Positions 16,010 through 26,727 of a stretch of DNA of 64,000 nt are shown here, in pieces. Below the pieces are notes generated by a model. The model saw only the letters and a list, made by a program, of their open reading frames with translations. It searched no databases and was not told the origin of the DNA. Position 1 is the first letter of the stretch. Each line of letters begins with the position of its first letter. The position numbers were made by a program, and so were the translations under genes. Location of the stretch: the NCBI GenBank assembly GCA_017475035.1, contig JAFVGK010000016.1, positions 1-64,000 of the forward strand, given 5' to 3'. The stretch comes from Blautia sp. GTDB lineage: Bacteria; Bacillota; Clostridia; Lachnospirales; Lachnospiraceae.

Positions 16010-19000
16010 TTAAATTGTTCTCCGTCTCCTCCACAGCAGTACTCCTGCTCCGAGGGTGAGGATCGATCCGAGGATCGTGAAGAGCCTTGTTCCGGGGCCG
16101 CCGGTCTCGGGGAGTTTATATCCGGAAGATTCACGGTTCATGATTACTTCACCACAGGCTGCCATTGCTGCGCCTTGATTCTTTGTAATCGTTGTCCCAT
16201 CTGCTTCCGATGTGCTCTTTGTCCCGTAGCCGTCCTGACTATAGTCTTCCGGTACTTCTGTTTCTTCTACATAGTAAACCCATTCATAGTTGGTACTCCT
16301 AACATCCAGCACTTTTTCTGTTCTGAATGTCGTGATATTATCAGCTGTCGTCCTGGTTAATTGATACTTGGCCTTATCAGCATCAGTCAGTTGTTGACCA
16401 TCTATTTTCCCGCTGGTCGGGCTGATCGGAGTACCAGAATCGCTGATGGTGTAAATCAATTCAAATGTCTGATCTTCTGTCGCCGTCTGCGTAGCACCGT
16501 TCTTACGGAATAGTCTTACGGTAATAGACTTCCCTGTCGGCCATGTCTGCAGATCGTCAGATGAGACCGCTGCCGGACCAGCTGTCATCGCAAGCCAGAT
16601 CTTGTCGAATTCAAAATCTGTCTTCTCAAGCGTGTTTTCTACCGTCACACCACTTCCGATGATAGCATCCCCAGTCACTTCAATACCATTGAAAGTAACT
16701 TTCGTCACTGCCAGATTCCCATCACTGTCAGGTGCCACTGTGACCGTAAAGGATTTTGGTGCTCCGTCATATGTCACACCATTCAGCCAGAATCCACCTG
16801 CAGCTTTTTCTTCCTCTGTGGCTGCACTGTACTTGGTCCCGGCTGCATTGGTCGCGTCACCCGGTACAGTTTCCGTCACAGTAAAGGTATAATCTCCGGC
16901 GGCCTTGAAGATAATGGCATCGAAGGTTTCCTTATGATTGGCAGAATTCTGCGTGACAGTCCTGGTCAGGACGCCTGGCATGATAACACTATCGGGTGTA
17001 CCGCCGGTTGTTGTGTTAGCCAGAGTGAATGTAAAGGATTTATCACCCCATTCTGTATCTGTGACATCCGTTTCGCCGTTCTTCAGCACCTTGGTCACAC
17101 TCGGTGAGTAAGACGGATAGTCCAGGGTGTTGGTAATCAGGCCTGCTACTGCTGGTTCTGTCGTTATGTCCGCAGGACTGTATTCACAGGGCTCGACGAC
17201 CTCCAGGACACCTGGTTCGTTGCCTTTCTCCTTAACGGTGACCGTCAATGTTACGGGGGTTGTGCTGTAAGTGATGCCGTCTTTCTTGTGATTGTGGGTT
17301 CCGGATGGTTCCACTTCTTCTATTCTGAAGATGTATACCCCAGGCTTCTTAAACTCAATCTCACCGAACTCCGCTGTCTTGTTTGTTTCCGTTGCCGCTG
17401 CGCTTCGGTTGGTCATCACGACATCTGTGCTGCTGAGCGCAGTGTCTTCATTGCTGCCGCTTACAAAGCTCAGATAGAAATCAAAACTGATTCCGTCCGG
17501 CCATGGAGAAACCTCTGCATCGCCCGTCTTCAGGGATTTTGTCACCTTCGGAGTGTATTCAGCATTTTTGAAGTAGCTGTTGGTAACCGTCGCATTTGCG
17601 GTCTCGTCCTGCTGTACCTTTACGGCTCCGGTTCCGGATACCGTCCAGGTATATCCTTCCACAGATGCATTCTTTTCGGATACCGTATACGTACCGGGAG
17701 TCAGGGGCGTCCAGGTTTTCTCATCATTGGCAGAAAACACTTCATAATGCAGTGTCTGACCATAGTTTGTGCCATCAGTGCCATAGTGGTTTCCTTCGGC
17801 ATCCGTCACGGCAATCTCGTAGGTCTTGCCGACAGGTGCGGCGCCCTCGACGACTTTTTTCACCTTCAGCGAACCGGATTTGAGCCTGTTGACCGCTTCA
17901 ATTTTGCCTCCTGCTGCCGCTGATCCTGTGATAGAAACATCAAATCCCTCGGAAGCAGTTTCTTCGACACTGTATTTGTATACAAGCTTTTCATTGGCAT
18001 CATTGTAACCGGCAGCGGGAAGTTTATTGAGCACGGCAGTCCATACTTCACTTCCTGTTTTGGCTGTGATGCCAATATTTTTGAAGTCATCCGTCGGAGT
18101 AAAACTGGCACTGTCTTTCGTTACCGTGATATCGCCCACTTCCACACGTGTTCCTGATGTAGTAGTATCGATTTCGGGTTCGTCGATTACCTCAACTTTA
18201 ACCTCGACATCTTTTGTAACACTTAACATGGTGAACACATTGCCCTGAAGTACAATCGTATCATTAACATTTTCAAGCGTGAATGATTTAGTTATGATCG
18301 CCTCATTATACGTTGGTCCTTCTACACTCGGATCTCCCGTCCCGCCAGATACCTTCATATTACGAGAATCGCCCGTAAGATCAAACGGAGAGTTTTCTTG
18401 ACTTGTATTATCCTCATTTTTGCACGTAACTGTAACCGTAATTTTAACAGTTGAACCTTTTTTTATACCGGATAGGTCACCAGTTACATTATTGAGGGGC
18501 TTAGTAAAACTAGCACCCCAATCGAGCCGACCATAGGTCAACTGACTTGAGTTTACTGAGACTGTTTCCAGTTCGCTATGATAAGGCGTCTGATACAGTT
18601 TAAACGTTACGGAGCCGTCTTCATACGTATCGGTAATATCATCTCCGTTTGCCGCTTTCCAGATCTTCTGAACCTCGATCTTCTTTTCCACGTTGGTGAC
18701 CGTGACAACGTCGCCTTCCATGGAATAGCTTGCATCGAAGCCCTCACCGTTCTCTTCGACCAGGAAATAGGAATACGGGCTTTCAACAGTTCCGACCGGA
18801 TATTCTCCGGAAGCTGCACTCCACCTGTTGAGCATATTGAGTTCAAGAGTCTCTACTCTCGATGCTGCTTCACGAAGCAATGCGGCTTCACTCTGCGTCA
18901 GGACCTGCCTGCGCCCTTCCGCCGTGAGGTTCTTCACTTCAATAGTGTATTCAGCAAGGTTTTCCAGCCTCATGACGGTCACGTCACGCTCATATTCACT

Positions 19001-22000
19001 GGAATTGGCCGTAAATGTGATAATATATTGTTTATTCACCTCATCTTTAATATTTGTAGTTTCCGGATCTCTTCCAATTGCCCCCCAGCTTGTTTGGATC
19101 GCTGGAGATATCACAGTATCGAATGTCGCGTTCCCAAAAAAGCTCTTAGGTGTAATACGAATCTCAATACGATCACCCGGCAGGCAAACCAGGCGCGTAT
19201 TGTCAATGGTTCCTCTCCCGTTATTATCTACGAAAGACATGGAGAACTGATCCAGCGGCTCCCGCTCTGTTCCATTCTGTTCATAGATCTTTCCTGCTTT
19301 AATGATTCCGGGATAACGGTATACGCCGACTTTAACTCCGTCATCCAGCCCCATCTTGCCGGTGACGTCGGCACCGTTTATATCTACCCACTTTTTCTGC
19401 GCTTTCAGCTGTATCGTAGTGGTCACATTATTGGGCCTGTTGGTAACCTTAGCGTGAGTGCCGCCATCCGGATTCGTGGTATATTCATACCTTGGAACAT
19501 AGCCTGCCGGGATTTCCTCTGCTACTTCATAGGTATAGTAGATGGGGATGTGGTTGTCAAAGATCATTGTGGGCAGTCCGGTCAGTTTGCCGTCTTCACT
19601 GATTCCGTCCCCGCTCAGATGCCACACTCCGTTATCCTTCACAATCTGGAATACTGAAGCTCTCTCCCCGGTCACCGGTTTTGTGGGAGAATTGATATTA
19701 TAGTACCCGGACAGTTCAGGTTCGATTACCGCACCTTCCCGATCGTAAGACGCAATCTGCCTTACCCGGACGCGAACAGAATCCTCCATTTGCTCATCTT
19801 CCTCGAGCAACTCATTCAGCCAGATCTTTTCTGCTTCAAGATAGGTCGTCTTCGGCGTATCCTCGATGTTCTGCTCTTCGCTCTCTTTCCATTTGATCAC
19901 GACGGTGCTTTCCGGCGCATCAATCGGCGGCGATATCTCTGATGCACCAGTACCCATGAAATAGAAGTATGTCACTTCTTCATTGGGCAGGAAGCCATCC
20001 GGGGCAGCAATTTCCTTCAGCGCATAGATCCGATTCACCTCGAATTCCGGTCGCCCGCCTTCCGCTGTCTGGAGGATGGTGAATCGTCCGCGGCTGTTGG
20101 TGGTGTAAGTAGCAATCAGGTCCCCTGTCGGTTCATAGTTCTCATCAACTGCAAAAACGCCAAACTCTGCACCGGGAAGTTTATGGCTCGTCTCTCCCTC
20201 TGCATGTTTATAGATTTTGAATTCTGAGGGAACCTCGTATCGGTTCGAAATTACGACCCCATTCTCAGTATTATTCGCTACATCCTCTTCCGAGATCACG
20301 ATGGTTGCATACCGCTCGTTCATATTATCCGAATCGTTGTACGCACCGGCTCCGGAATCCGTGTCTGTAATCGCATAGGTCGTTTCCTTGCAGGTCACAT
20401 CATCCACCTGCTCGACCACTTTATACGTTCCTTCCGAAAGGTCCCCAATGGTATAGGTATATCCGGTTGTTCCGTCCTCTTTTATTATCGGGGTGAACTG
20501 GTCATAGGTAATCGTACGCCACAGAGTTTCCGTGCCGTCTTTAACCGTATAGATTTTGAACTTGAGGGCAGCTTTCTGATCATCGTCCATTGTCGACGGA
20601 TCAATACCGTCAAAGCTCTTCTCAAGGGTAAGAACACCGTCTTTACGCCAGTCCTTCACTGTCATAACGTCTCCGTTATGATAGGTCCATGCCTGAATCA
20701 GTTTTCCGCTTCCGTCCGGCGCAGCAATCGGGCTGCTCGAATAATTGACATAGCCTTCCTTCGAGATAATGAAGCTGTATTTGGTGTTATCGAGCGCATA
20801 GCCTTCCGGGGCCTTTACTTCCAGCAGATAATAGCGCTTTTCGGGTTTCAGGTTCCAGCCGAGCTCTTCGTTGCCCATGACCAGAACTACACCTTTCTGG
20901 CTTCCGTCTCTTCCGTCCGAAGTCGTAACGGTATAATCGCTTCCATCTGCGGTTTTTACGGGTGTACCGCTGACAATGTTGCCGTCAGCATCAACCTCAT
21001 CTACCTCATAGAGTTTGAACACCGCTCCGGCAAGGGCGTTGCTGTTAACCAGACCGTCCGCTTTGTAGATATAGACACCGTAGTTCGTGCCGTAACCGGC
21101 CCCCTCGGGGGTGAAGGTCTTAACGCCGGAGTCTGTTTTTTCAAATCCATTCAGTCTGACCGTGTTGCTGTATTGAATATTTCCGTCTGCACCTATCTCT
21201 CCTCTCGGTGTCGCCCGATAAGTAATCGTTATAGGTGCTCCATCGGGAAGATAGAAGGTGATCCGGTTTCCTTTCATGTTAAAGTACGGCGCGGTAACCG
21301 GATTTCCATCCGAATCTGTGGTTTCTACGGTCTTGTTGCCTTCCACCTCAATGGTGATATCCTGATAGCGAACACTGAGGTTTTCCATGTCATCGGTGAG
21401 CACAAGAACCCCATTATCGGAAAGTGTTAATCCTTCCTGATTGACCGTGATGGTAAAGATCAGTTTATCATCCAGTACTGCATGTGTCTTATCCAGGATT
21501 TTTGGCTCATAGCTCACTGTTGTGTTATGGCCGCCAAAGCCGGTAACCGTATTTCCGAGCTCAACAGCCTTACCGTCGGCGATCGCCTGATTCCGAAGTC
21601 TTTCGAGGGTCTCCTGGTCCTTTATCTTCAGGCTGTAACCCACTTTGTAGTACTGGAACAGATTGCCGGCATTATTCGGCAGAGAATCCTTGTAGAGCTT
21701 AAAGGTGATCTGATTGCTAACGACTGTAGCAGCAACTCCCTCATGAACATCGGCATTCACGGTACCTTGCCAGTACTGGTTGCCGCCGTATACGCTGGCA
21801 CTCCCATCAACATACGCAAGGTTCTCATCAAAGGTGTCCCTGATGATGACATATGGTCCTTTGCCATCATTGTCATCCCCTGTTTCCGTGTTCGGATACG
21901 GGCAAGGTACAGCAAACAGGTCTTCCGAAAAAACGCCTGCAACGACGCTGTATGAAAACTTCGGCAGACCACCTTCTTCACCATCACGCCAGCCTTCTTT

Positions 22001-25000
22001 TTTGATACTTGGCTTCTCCGGGGTATAATACGCATACTTGTGTTCACCATGGAAAATTGCTTCATTCGTATGCGTCTGCTCGGCATCTGTATCGTTCAGC
22101 CAATCCGGGTCACATTTCGTTTTCAGGGTCAGCACGATTTCACGGGCCTCCGGAGGTGTTTTTGTAGATGCCCATAATCCCGCATTTCCACCTTTTTTAA
22201 ATGTAAATACTACTTTGGTCGGGTCACTCTCGAAATCCGCCGTAACAGACTCACCTGGATAAAGTCCTGCAACATCTGTTACAGGGTTAAAGCTGTAATA
22301 TGTATCCTGATATGAACCAGTGCTGGGAAGGACATCTGTTAAGATGGCATCTGCAGCTGTTAAACCGGCAGCAGGAATAGTGACCTTGATCGTCCAGGTG
22401 ACGATTGTCTCCCCGTTAATACTCTCCTTGGAGCTGAACTGCTTATCCAGACCATACCTGTTTTCCGGATTCGGGTTGACCCATGAATAACTGGTGCCTT
22501 CGTTATCGCGGTCATCTTCCCAGTCGTTTCTGATGTTTACGCCGCTCGAAGAAGATCCTGTGTCATAAACCGTAGTATAGGTTATGGTATAATGATACTT
22601 TTTATTAAGGTTTCCTCCGCCCAGTCCGGAAACATCATAGGTCCAGGACTTTCCATCCCCAGATTGTATTTGATTCCATGGTATATTCTGTTCGTCAACC
22701 GTGCTTCCTGTAATCCTGTCTGTGACAACGACATGAATCCCGTCACCGCTGTAATTCACGCCATCGGTGGCGATTCTGTCTGTGATATTATTCAGTTGGT
22801 TATTTTCACCGTAATCGCTGTCCGCTTCGATGGTCCATGTGGTTGTCGTTACGCTCCCGACCGGGTCTCCGGATCTGCCGCTCTTGCTGATACCGGGCTT
22901 GTCTACGACATGACCAAGGTCGTGAGTCGTTGTTTTGTCCCCGGTCCAGTCGACTTTGTTGTTGGCGTTAACACTGTAAGAGCCGTCTCCGTTATCCACC
23001 AGCTTACTTTTATCAAGTGTCGCAGTGTATTCGACAATATAAGTCTTTCCGTCTTCCAGAGTACCCGTGGTCATTGAGAATCCGGTAGCTGACTGTGACG
23101 TAATGCTCCAGTCCGTTACTGCTTGTCCATCAAGCGTAACTGCGGCATTCTGATCATAAGTGAGTCCGGTTCCCTGAATGGTATCGGTAATCACTACACC
23201 GGATGCATTACCGTTGGAACGCACTTCCAGACGATACCTGACCTTTGCTGTGTATGGATCACTGTTCCAGTCAATAACACCGCCGGATTTCTTGACGTCG
23301 ACATCCGGAGTCTCGTCGACTTTAATATGTGTATCCGTCTGACCATCGATTTTATATTCATGATGAGTTTCGCTGAATATACCGGTAACACTGATTGTAA
23401 ACTTCGCTGTGGTCAGATCTTTCAGTTTCTGGTAATTCGGGTCATTATCATTCAGTTTGATTTTGATCGTTCCGTTATCAGTAACAACCTGATTTCCATG
23501 AATGGTATAGTTCTCGCCGGCTTCATTGACATAGATATCAAAATTAGCGCCGACAGCACCAAATGTAACTCCATCAGGCAGGTTCAGGGTCATCCAGTCT
23601 GTATTGGAAAACTGATACTGACCGGCTCCCTCGCCCTCTTCAAAGGTCATGTTAACCGTATAAGTTTTTCCCGGTTTGACCGTATAGCTCTGGGTATCCG
23701 GATCCCATTCGGCTCCGCTGATTGTGAGGTCTGTCAGAACATCATTCAGACTGGTTGTATACTGAAGGTCTGTCACGAGAATGAGATAGACTTTCTCTCC
23801 AACTGTCACACGCAGTTCGTAAGTGTCAATGAAGGCCTCATCGCTGTTGATGTAATACTCCCCGTCTGCCTGCGTGAGATACAGTGCGCCTGCGTGGTCC
23901 TCTCCCATGAAGAGGGTCAGTGCCGCGTCGTCAATACTTCCTTCGATCCCGAGAGCAGCCAGAACATCCGTCAGGCGATAGCTTCCCTGTCCCGGAAAAC
24001 TCCATGTCCTGCTTTCATAGGTAAAGTCCACCGTATAGATTACCCCATACACGGAAAACCCTGTCGCGTCAAACATGACAGACATGCCAGTCTCTTCCGG
24101 CACATCATCCATCTCCGCGCCAATCCTGTCCATATCAAAACCGGCCGAACCCTCTTCTGACGATTTCTCTGCTTCCGGCAGGAATTCATCTGGTCTGCCG
24201 TCTCCCGGATCCGCCGCTCGTTCCGTCTCTCCTCCTTCCAGGCTGTTCTGCGCCTGGGCAGCGTCCACAGTCGCGAGAATCTCTACGTTTGTTTCTTCGT
24301 TTTGTTCGTCAAAATGCACCACGCTGACCGATGCTGTATTCGCCCCCTGGACATCGACCGGTTCGTCATAAATGATCTCAACCCGCACGGAATCTTCGGG
24401 TTCAATTTTCTCCCGGAAACCGTCTTCGCCTTTGGCGAGGATCCTGATGTCAAAGAAGCGGGCGTATTCCTTCGGCAGTTCTGTGCTTTCGTCGATCCGC
24501 AATGCAGCTTTCGCCTGTTCCAGATATTCATGATACTCCCGGGAATCATGGCTGATCTCTTCCGCTTCAAGCTCTGCCCCGTCGGGAATCCCTGCGGCAG
24601 ATGAATACGTCAGCCGCACCTTATAATCAGATCCGACATACTCCAAAACTTCCGTTGTCTGTTCTGCCGCGTCAGCTGCTTCCTCCCGGTCAGTGGTCTG
24701 TTCTGTGCCTGTCTCTGTCCAGGCGGTGGTCTGTTCCGTAACTGGCTCTGTCCAGGCGGTAGTCTGTTCCGTAACTGGCTCTGTCCAGGCGGTGGTCTGT
24801 TCCGTACCCGGCTCTGTCCAGGCGGTGGTATGCTCTGTACTGGTCTCTATGGTTGTCCATTCCGTTGTCGTTCTTTCATCAAAAATGACCTCCCACGTCC
24901 CGTCGTCAGACAAGTCGGGATCGTCCTGTATTCCTGATGAAAAGAGATCTTCTATCTTATCCGTTCTCTCTGATTCCGTTGTCCCGTCCGTAAAAGGATC

Positions 25001-26023
25001 CGCCGTTTCCATGGTCTCCGGCTTTGCGTCATCCGCCTGGTCTGAGACTTCTCCGGTAAACAGCTCCTGTCCTTCACCGACATTCTGCTCCGACAGTTCT
25101 CCGGCAGATTCCGTCTCCCCTGAAAACAGATCCGCGGCTTCCCCGATATTCTGTGCAGGCATCTCTTCCGGCAGACCGGATTCCTCCATAATCAGATCCT
25201 CTGCATCTCCGTCATTCCGGGCAGGCATATCCTCAGGCAGACCGGATTCCTCCATAATCAGATCCCCGGTTTCACCATCATTCCGGGCAGGCATATCCTC
25301 AGGCAGACCGGGTTCTCCGGTAAACAGCTCTGCAGCCTCATCCGTCTCAGGCATTTCCTCATATGCGTCTCCATAGCAGGACTCACTGTGAATATGCTCC
25401 TCCATGCCGCAGACAAGGATCCTTTCATCCGGAACAAACTCAAAACAATGTTCGTCGTGCTGATGTGCAATCACTTCCGGTCTGGGGCAGATCAGGTTTC
25501 CGTCTAAATCATAGCATTCTGCCGTATGGATATGCTCTGTCAGCTCCGTCATCCCGCAAATAGTTCCCTCCGGAGCCTGCGAGACTGCAGAAGGGAAATC
25601 ATCCTCGCTCTGGAAAAGCTCAAATGACTCCACAGGTTCAAAAGCGCCGGAAACAAAGCCATCCTCTGCTGTTTCAGACTCAAACACCCCTGCGTCGGAA
25701 CCATAGCAGGCAGAGGAATGTACATGCCCTTCCCTCTCCGGCAAAGTGCAGATCAGGCGTCCCTCGCCGTCATAACAATTCACATCATGCCGGTGTAATA
25801 TAATCAGCTTATCCTGTAAAGAGGCATATGGGCAGATCAATGCCTTGTGATAAGTCGTCTCATAACAGCTCTCTGTATGAAGATGCTCTTCTTTCCCGCA
25901 GGTAACCTCTCGGGTCATAGTGATCGCCGGGAGAATCAGAAGATAAGTCGTAACAAAAACGATCAGTCCGGCAATCGCCGTAACGCCGCGGTTCCATGAC
26001 TTTCTTCTGTAAATCGTATTCAT
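16010..26023 (-). CDS. Giant LPETG-anchored Cna-B repeat adhesin
   Basis: Cell-wall-anchored surface protein of about 3,340 residues. Order: signal segment with basic start and VTTYLLILPAIT (24-35); about 220 residues with at least four CG/CY...HxHxxxC motifs (for example EEHLHTESCY), possible metal-binding knuckles; acidic repeats; a Thr-rich TEQTTAWTE stretch; long adhesin-type beta domains; many Cna-B modules; LPETG near residue 3304, a hydrophobic helix and RRRRTI. Its role is probably adhesion, with internal isopeptide bonds expected from the family. I choose ATG 26023, sixteen bases after the upstream stop and preceded by GGGAG; in-frame starts at 26074 or 26098 would overlap the regulator gene. 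No sortase gene is in the window. Confidence 0.88.
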   Translation of the reverse strand: MNTIYRRKSWNRGVTAIAGLIVFVTTYLLILPAITMTREVTCGKEEHLHTESCYETTYHKALICPYASLQDKLIILHRHDVNCYDGEGRLICTLPEREGHVHSSACYGSDAGVFESETAEDGFVSGAFEPVESFELFQSEDDFPSAVSQAPEGTICGMTELTEHIHTAECYDLDGNLICPRPEVIAHQHDEHCFEFVPDERILVCGMEEHIHSESCYGDAYEEMPETDEAAELFTGEPGLPEDMPARNDGETGDLIMEESGLPEDMPARNDGDAEDLIMEESGLPEEMPAQNIGEAADLFSGETESAGELSEQNVGEGQELFTGEVSDQADDAKPETMETADPFTDGTTESERTDKIEDLFSSGIQDDPDLSDDGTWEVIFDERTTTEWTTIETSTEHTTAWTEPGTEQTTAWTEPVTEQTTAWTEPVTEQTTAWTETGTEQTTDREEAADAAEQTTEVLEYVGSDYKVRLTYSSAAGIPDGAELEAEEISHDSREYHEYLEQAKAALRIDESTELPKEYARFFDIRILAKGEDGFREKIEPEDSVRVEIIYDEPVDVQGANTASVSVVHFDEQNEETNVEILATVDAAQAQNSLEGGETERAADPGDGRPDEFLPEAEKSSEEGSAGFDMDRIGAEMDDVPEETGMSVMFDATGFSVYGVIYTVDFTYESRTWSFPGQGSYRLTDVLAALGIEGSIDDAALTLFMGEDHAGALYLTQADGEYYINSDEAFIDTYELRVTVGEKVYLILVTDLQYTTSLNDVLTDLTISGAEWDPDTQSYTVKPGKTYTVNMTFEEGEGAGQYQFSNTDWMTLNLPDGVTFGAVGANFDIYVNEAGENYTIHGNQVVTDNGTIKIKLNDNDPNYQKLKDLTTAKFTISVTGIFSETHHEYKIDGQTDTHIKVDETPDVDVKKSGGVIDWNSDPYTAKVRYRLEVRSNGNASGVVITDTIQGTGLTYDQNAAVTLDGQAVTDWSITSQSATGFSMTTGTLEDGKTYIVEYTATLDKSKLVDNGDGSYSVNANNKVDWTGDKTTTHDLGHVVDKPGISKSGRSGDPVGSVTTTTWTIEADSDYGENNQLNNITDRIATDGVNYSGDGIHVVVTDRITGSTVDEQNIPWNQIQSGDGKSWTYDVSGLGGGNLNKKYHYTITYTTVYDTGSSSSGVNIRNDWEDDRDNEGTSYSWVNPNPENRYGLDKQFSSKESINGETIVTWTIKVTIPAAGLTAADAILTDVLPSTGSYQDTYYSFNPVTDVAGLYPGESVTADFESDPTKVVFTFKKGGNAGLWASTKTPPEAREIVLTLKTKCDPDWLNDTDAEQTHTNEAIFHGEHKYAYYTPEKPSIKKEGWRDGEEGGLPKFSYSVVAGVFSEDLFAVPCPYPNTETGDDNDGKGPYVIIRDTFDENLAYVDGSASVYGGNQYWQGTVNADVHEGVAATVVSNQITFKLYKDSLPNNAGNLFQYYKVGYSLKIKDQETLERLRNQAIADGKAVELGNTVTGFGGHNTTVSYEPKILDKTHAVLDDKLIFTITVNQEGLTLSDNGVLVLTDDMENLSVRYQDITIEVEGNKTVETTDSDGNPVTAPYFNMKGNRITFYLPDGAPITITYRATPRGEIGADGNIQYSNTVRLNGFEKTDSGVKTFTPEGAGYGTNYGVYIYKADGLVNSNALAGAVFKLYEVDEVDADGNIVSGTPVKTADGSDYTVTTSDGRDGSQKGVVLVMGNEELGWNLKPEKRYYLLEVKAPEGYALDNTKYSFIISKEGYVNYSSSPIAAPDGSGKLIQAWTYHNGDVMTVKDWRKDGVLTLEKSFDGIDPSTMDDDQKAALKFKIYTVKDGTETLWRTITYDQFTPIIKEDGTTGYTYTIGDLSEGTYKVVEQVDDVTCKETTYAITDTDSGAGAYNDSDNMNERYATIVISEEDVANNTENGVVISNRYEVPSEFKIYKHAEGETSHKLPGAEFGVFAVDENYEPTGDLIATYTTNSRGRFTILQTAEGGRPEFEVNRIYALKEIAAPDGFLPNEEVTYFYFMGTGASEISPPIDAPESTVVIKWKESEEQNIEDTPKTTYLEAEKIWLNELLEEDEQMEDSVRVRVRQIASYDREGAVIEPELSGYYNINSPTKPVTGERASVFQIVKDNGVWHLSGDGISEDGKLTGLPTMIFDNHIPIYYTYEVAEEIPAGYVPRYEYTTNPDGGTHAKVTNRPNNVTTTIQLKAQKKWVDINGADVTGKMGLDDGVKVGVYRYPGIIKAGKIYEQNGTEREPLDQFSMSFVDNNGRGTIDNTRLVCLPGDRIEIRITPKSFFGNATFDTVISPAIQTSWGAIGRDPETTNIKDEVNKQYIITFTANSSEYERDVTVMRLENLAEYTIEVKNLTAEGRRQVLTQSEAALLREAASRVETLELNMLNRWSAASGEYPVGTVESPYSYFLVEENGEGFDASYSMEGDVVTVTNVEKKIEVQKIWKAANGDDITDTYEDGSVTFKLYQTPYHSELETVSVNSSQLTYGRLDWGASFTKPLNNVTGDLSGIKKGSTVKITVTVTCKNEDNTSQENSPFDLTGDSRNMKVSGGTGDPSVEGPTYNEAIITKSFTLENVNDTIVLQGNVFTMLSVTKDVEVKVEVIDEPEIDTTTSGTRVEVGDITVTKDSASFTPTDDFKNIGITAKTGSEVWTAVLNKLPAAGYNDANEKLVYKYSVEETASEGFDVSITGSAAAGGKIEAVNRLKSGSLKVKKVVEGAAPVGKTYEIAVTDAEGNHYGTDGTNYGQTLHYEVFSANDEKTWTPLTPGTYTVSEKNASVEGYTWTVSGTGAVKVQQDETANATVTNSYFKNAEYTPKVTKSLKTGDAEVSPWPDGISFDFYLSFVSGSNEDTALSSTDVVMTNRSAAATETNKTAEFGEIEFKKPGVYIFRIEEVEPSGTHNHKKDGITYSTTPVTLTVTVKEKGNEPGVLEVVEPCEYSPADITTEPAVAGLITNTLDYPSYSPSVTKVLKNGETDVTDTEWGDKSFTFTLANTTTGGTPDSVIMPGVLTRTVTQNSANHKETFDAIIFKAAGDYTFTVTETVPGDATNAAGTKYSAATEEEKAAGGFWLNGVTYDGAPKSFTVTVAPDSDGNLAVTKVTFNGIEVTGDAIIGSGVTVENTLEKTDFEFDKIWLAMTAGPAAVSSDDLQTWPTGKSITVRLFRKNGATQTATEDQTFELIYTISDSGTPISPTSGKIDGQQLTDADKAKYQLTRTTADNITTFRTEKVLDVRSTNYEWVYYVEETEVPEDYSQDGYGTKSTSEADGTTITKNQGAAMAACGEVIMNRESSGYKLPETGGPGTRLFTILGSILTLGAGVLLWRRRRTI
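24690..24845. repeat. 33-base tandem repeats (Thr-rich stalk) in the adhesin
   Basis: Nearly five units, four of them at 24714-24746, 24747-24779, 24780-24812 and 24813-24845. They encode 11-residue units of the type TEPVTEQTTAW and are probably a flexible, glycosylatable spacer. Confidence 0.85.
25150..25330. repeat. 66-base tandem repeats (acidic) in the adhesin
   Basis: About 2.5 units of 66 bases encode 22-residue segments containing GLPEDMPARNDG and LIMEES. High identity suggests recent duplication. Confidence 0.8.
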
Positions 26024-26039
26024 AATCTCCCGGAGTTTA

Positions 26040-26459
26040 TTATTTCTGCCATTTCTTTTCCAGTTCACTTCCATCGCCTCCGCCAAAAAGCCAGACATTC
26101 CTCTTTGTACATTTAGAAATCACGTCGCGTATCGATTTTCTGATCAGCTTCAGATCATATGGCCGTTCAAAAAAGTCCCAGCAATGATATCTGAAGGCAT
26201 CCTTCACATGGCTCTTATCTCCACTGATCCAGATAATCCGTATCTTTTCGTCAAATGCACCTGCCCAATACGAAACTTCTGCTATTGCTTTTTCATATTC
26301 AATGCCGACAATGATAATATCATATTCATAATTCATAGGAACGGTTCCAAAGCCTTCCGGTTTTGCCCGCCACACATCAATAAGGCCGGCCTCCTCCTGC
26401 AGAATCCGTCTCAAAGTAACGTATTCCTGATTATCATGCGTATAAATTAACGCATCCAT
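26040..26459 (-). CDS. Receiver-like protein without phosphoacceptor (pseudo-receiver)
   Basis: A 139-residue protein resembling the receiver domain of LytTR-type regulators: strand MDALIYTHD, YDIIIVG, IIWISGDK, then DFFERPYD where receivers have the Lys-Pro turn. At the place of the phosphorylated Asp it has Gly52 (IIIVGIEY), and the conserved Lys is replaced by Arg, so phosphorylation is unlikely. There is no output domain. GGGAGG lies before the ATG. Its stop is 16 bases before the chosen adhesin start, so the two genes look like an operon, and it may act as a protein-interaction regulator of adhesin expression. Confidence 0.68.
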   Translation of the reverse strand: MDALIYTHDNQEYVTLRRILQEEAGLIDVWRAKPEGFGTVPMNYEYDIIIVGIEYEKAIAEVSYWAGAFDEKIRIIWISGDKSHVKDAFRYHCWDFFERPYDLKLIRKSIRDVISKCTKRNVWLFGGGDGSELEKKWQK

Positions 26460-26642
26460 CGTCTACCTCCCAGGACTGTCAGCTGTCAGTTTTTCTTCCC
26501 GCTTGTTGTATGTTCTACATATATATACGTACCTCAATGATGGCTTCGTGCCAAAGCGCACACTGCCTTTGATTCATTTTATCAGACAAAATCCGGCGTT
26601 TCAATCAAAGCGTGATAAGCGGCATGCCAAGCGTGATAAATC

Positions 26643-26674
26643 GCAAAAAGGGGATGAGGCGTCTGCCTCATCCC
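26643..26674 (-). terminator. Terminator of the hybrid histidine kinase gene
   Basis: On the minus strand GGGATGAGGC pairs perfectly with GCCTCATCCC around a four-base loop, followed by CTTTTT. Confidence 0.85.
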
Positions 26675-26727
26675 GTTCCGTTTCTGTTTTTCTCCTGTTC
26701 ACCATTCACCCTTTTTTCAGAATCCGG

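Noticed and set aside
24690..25330. CRISPR-like regular repeats
   Set aside because: The units are direct tandem copies without spacers and lie inside an open coding frame.
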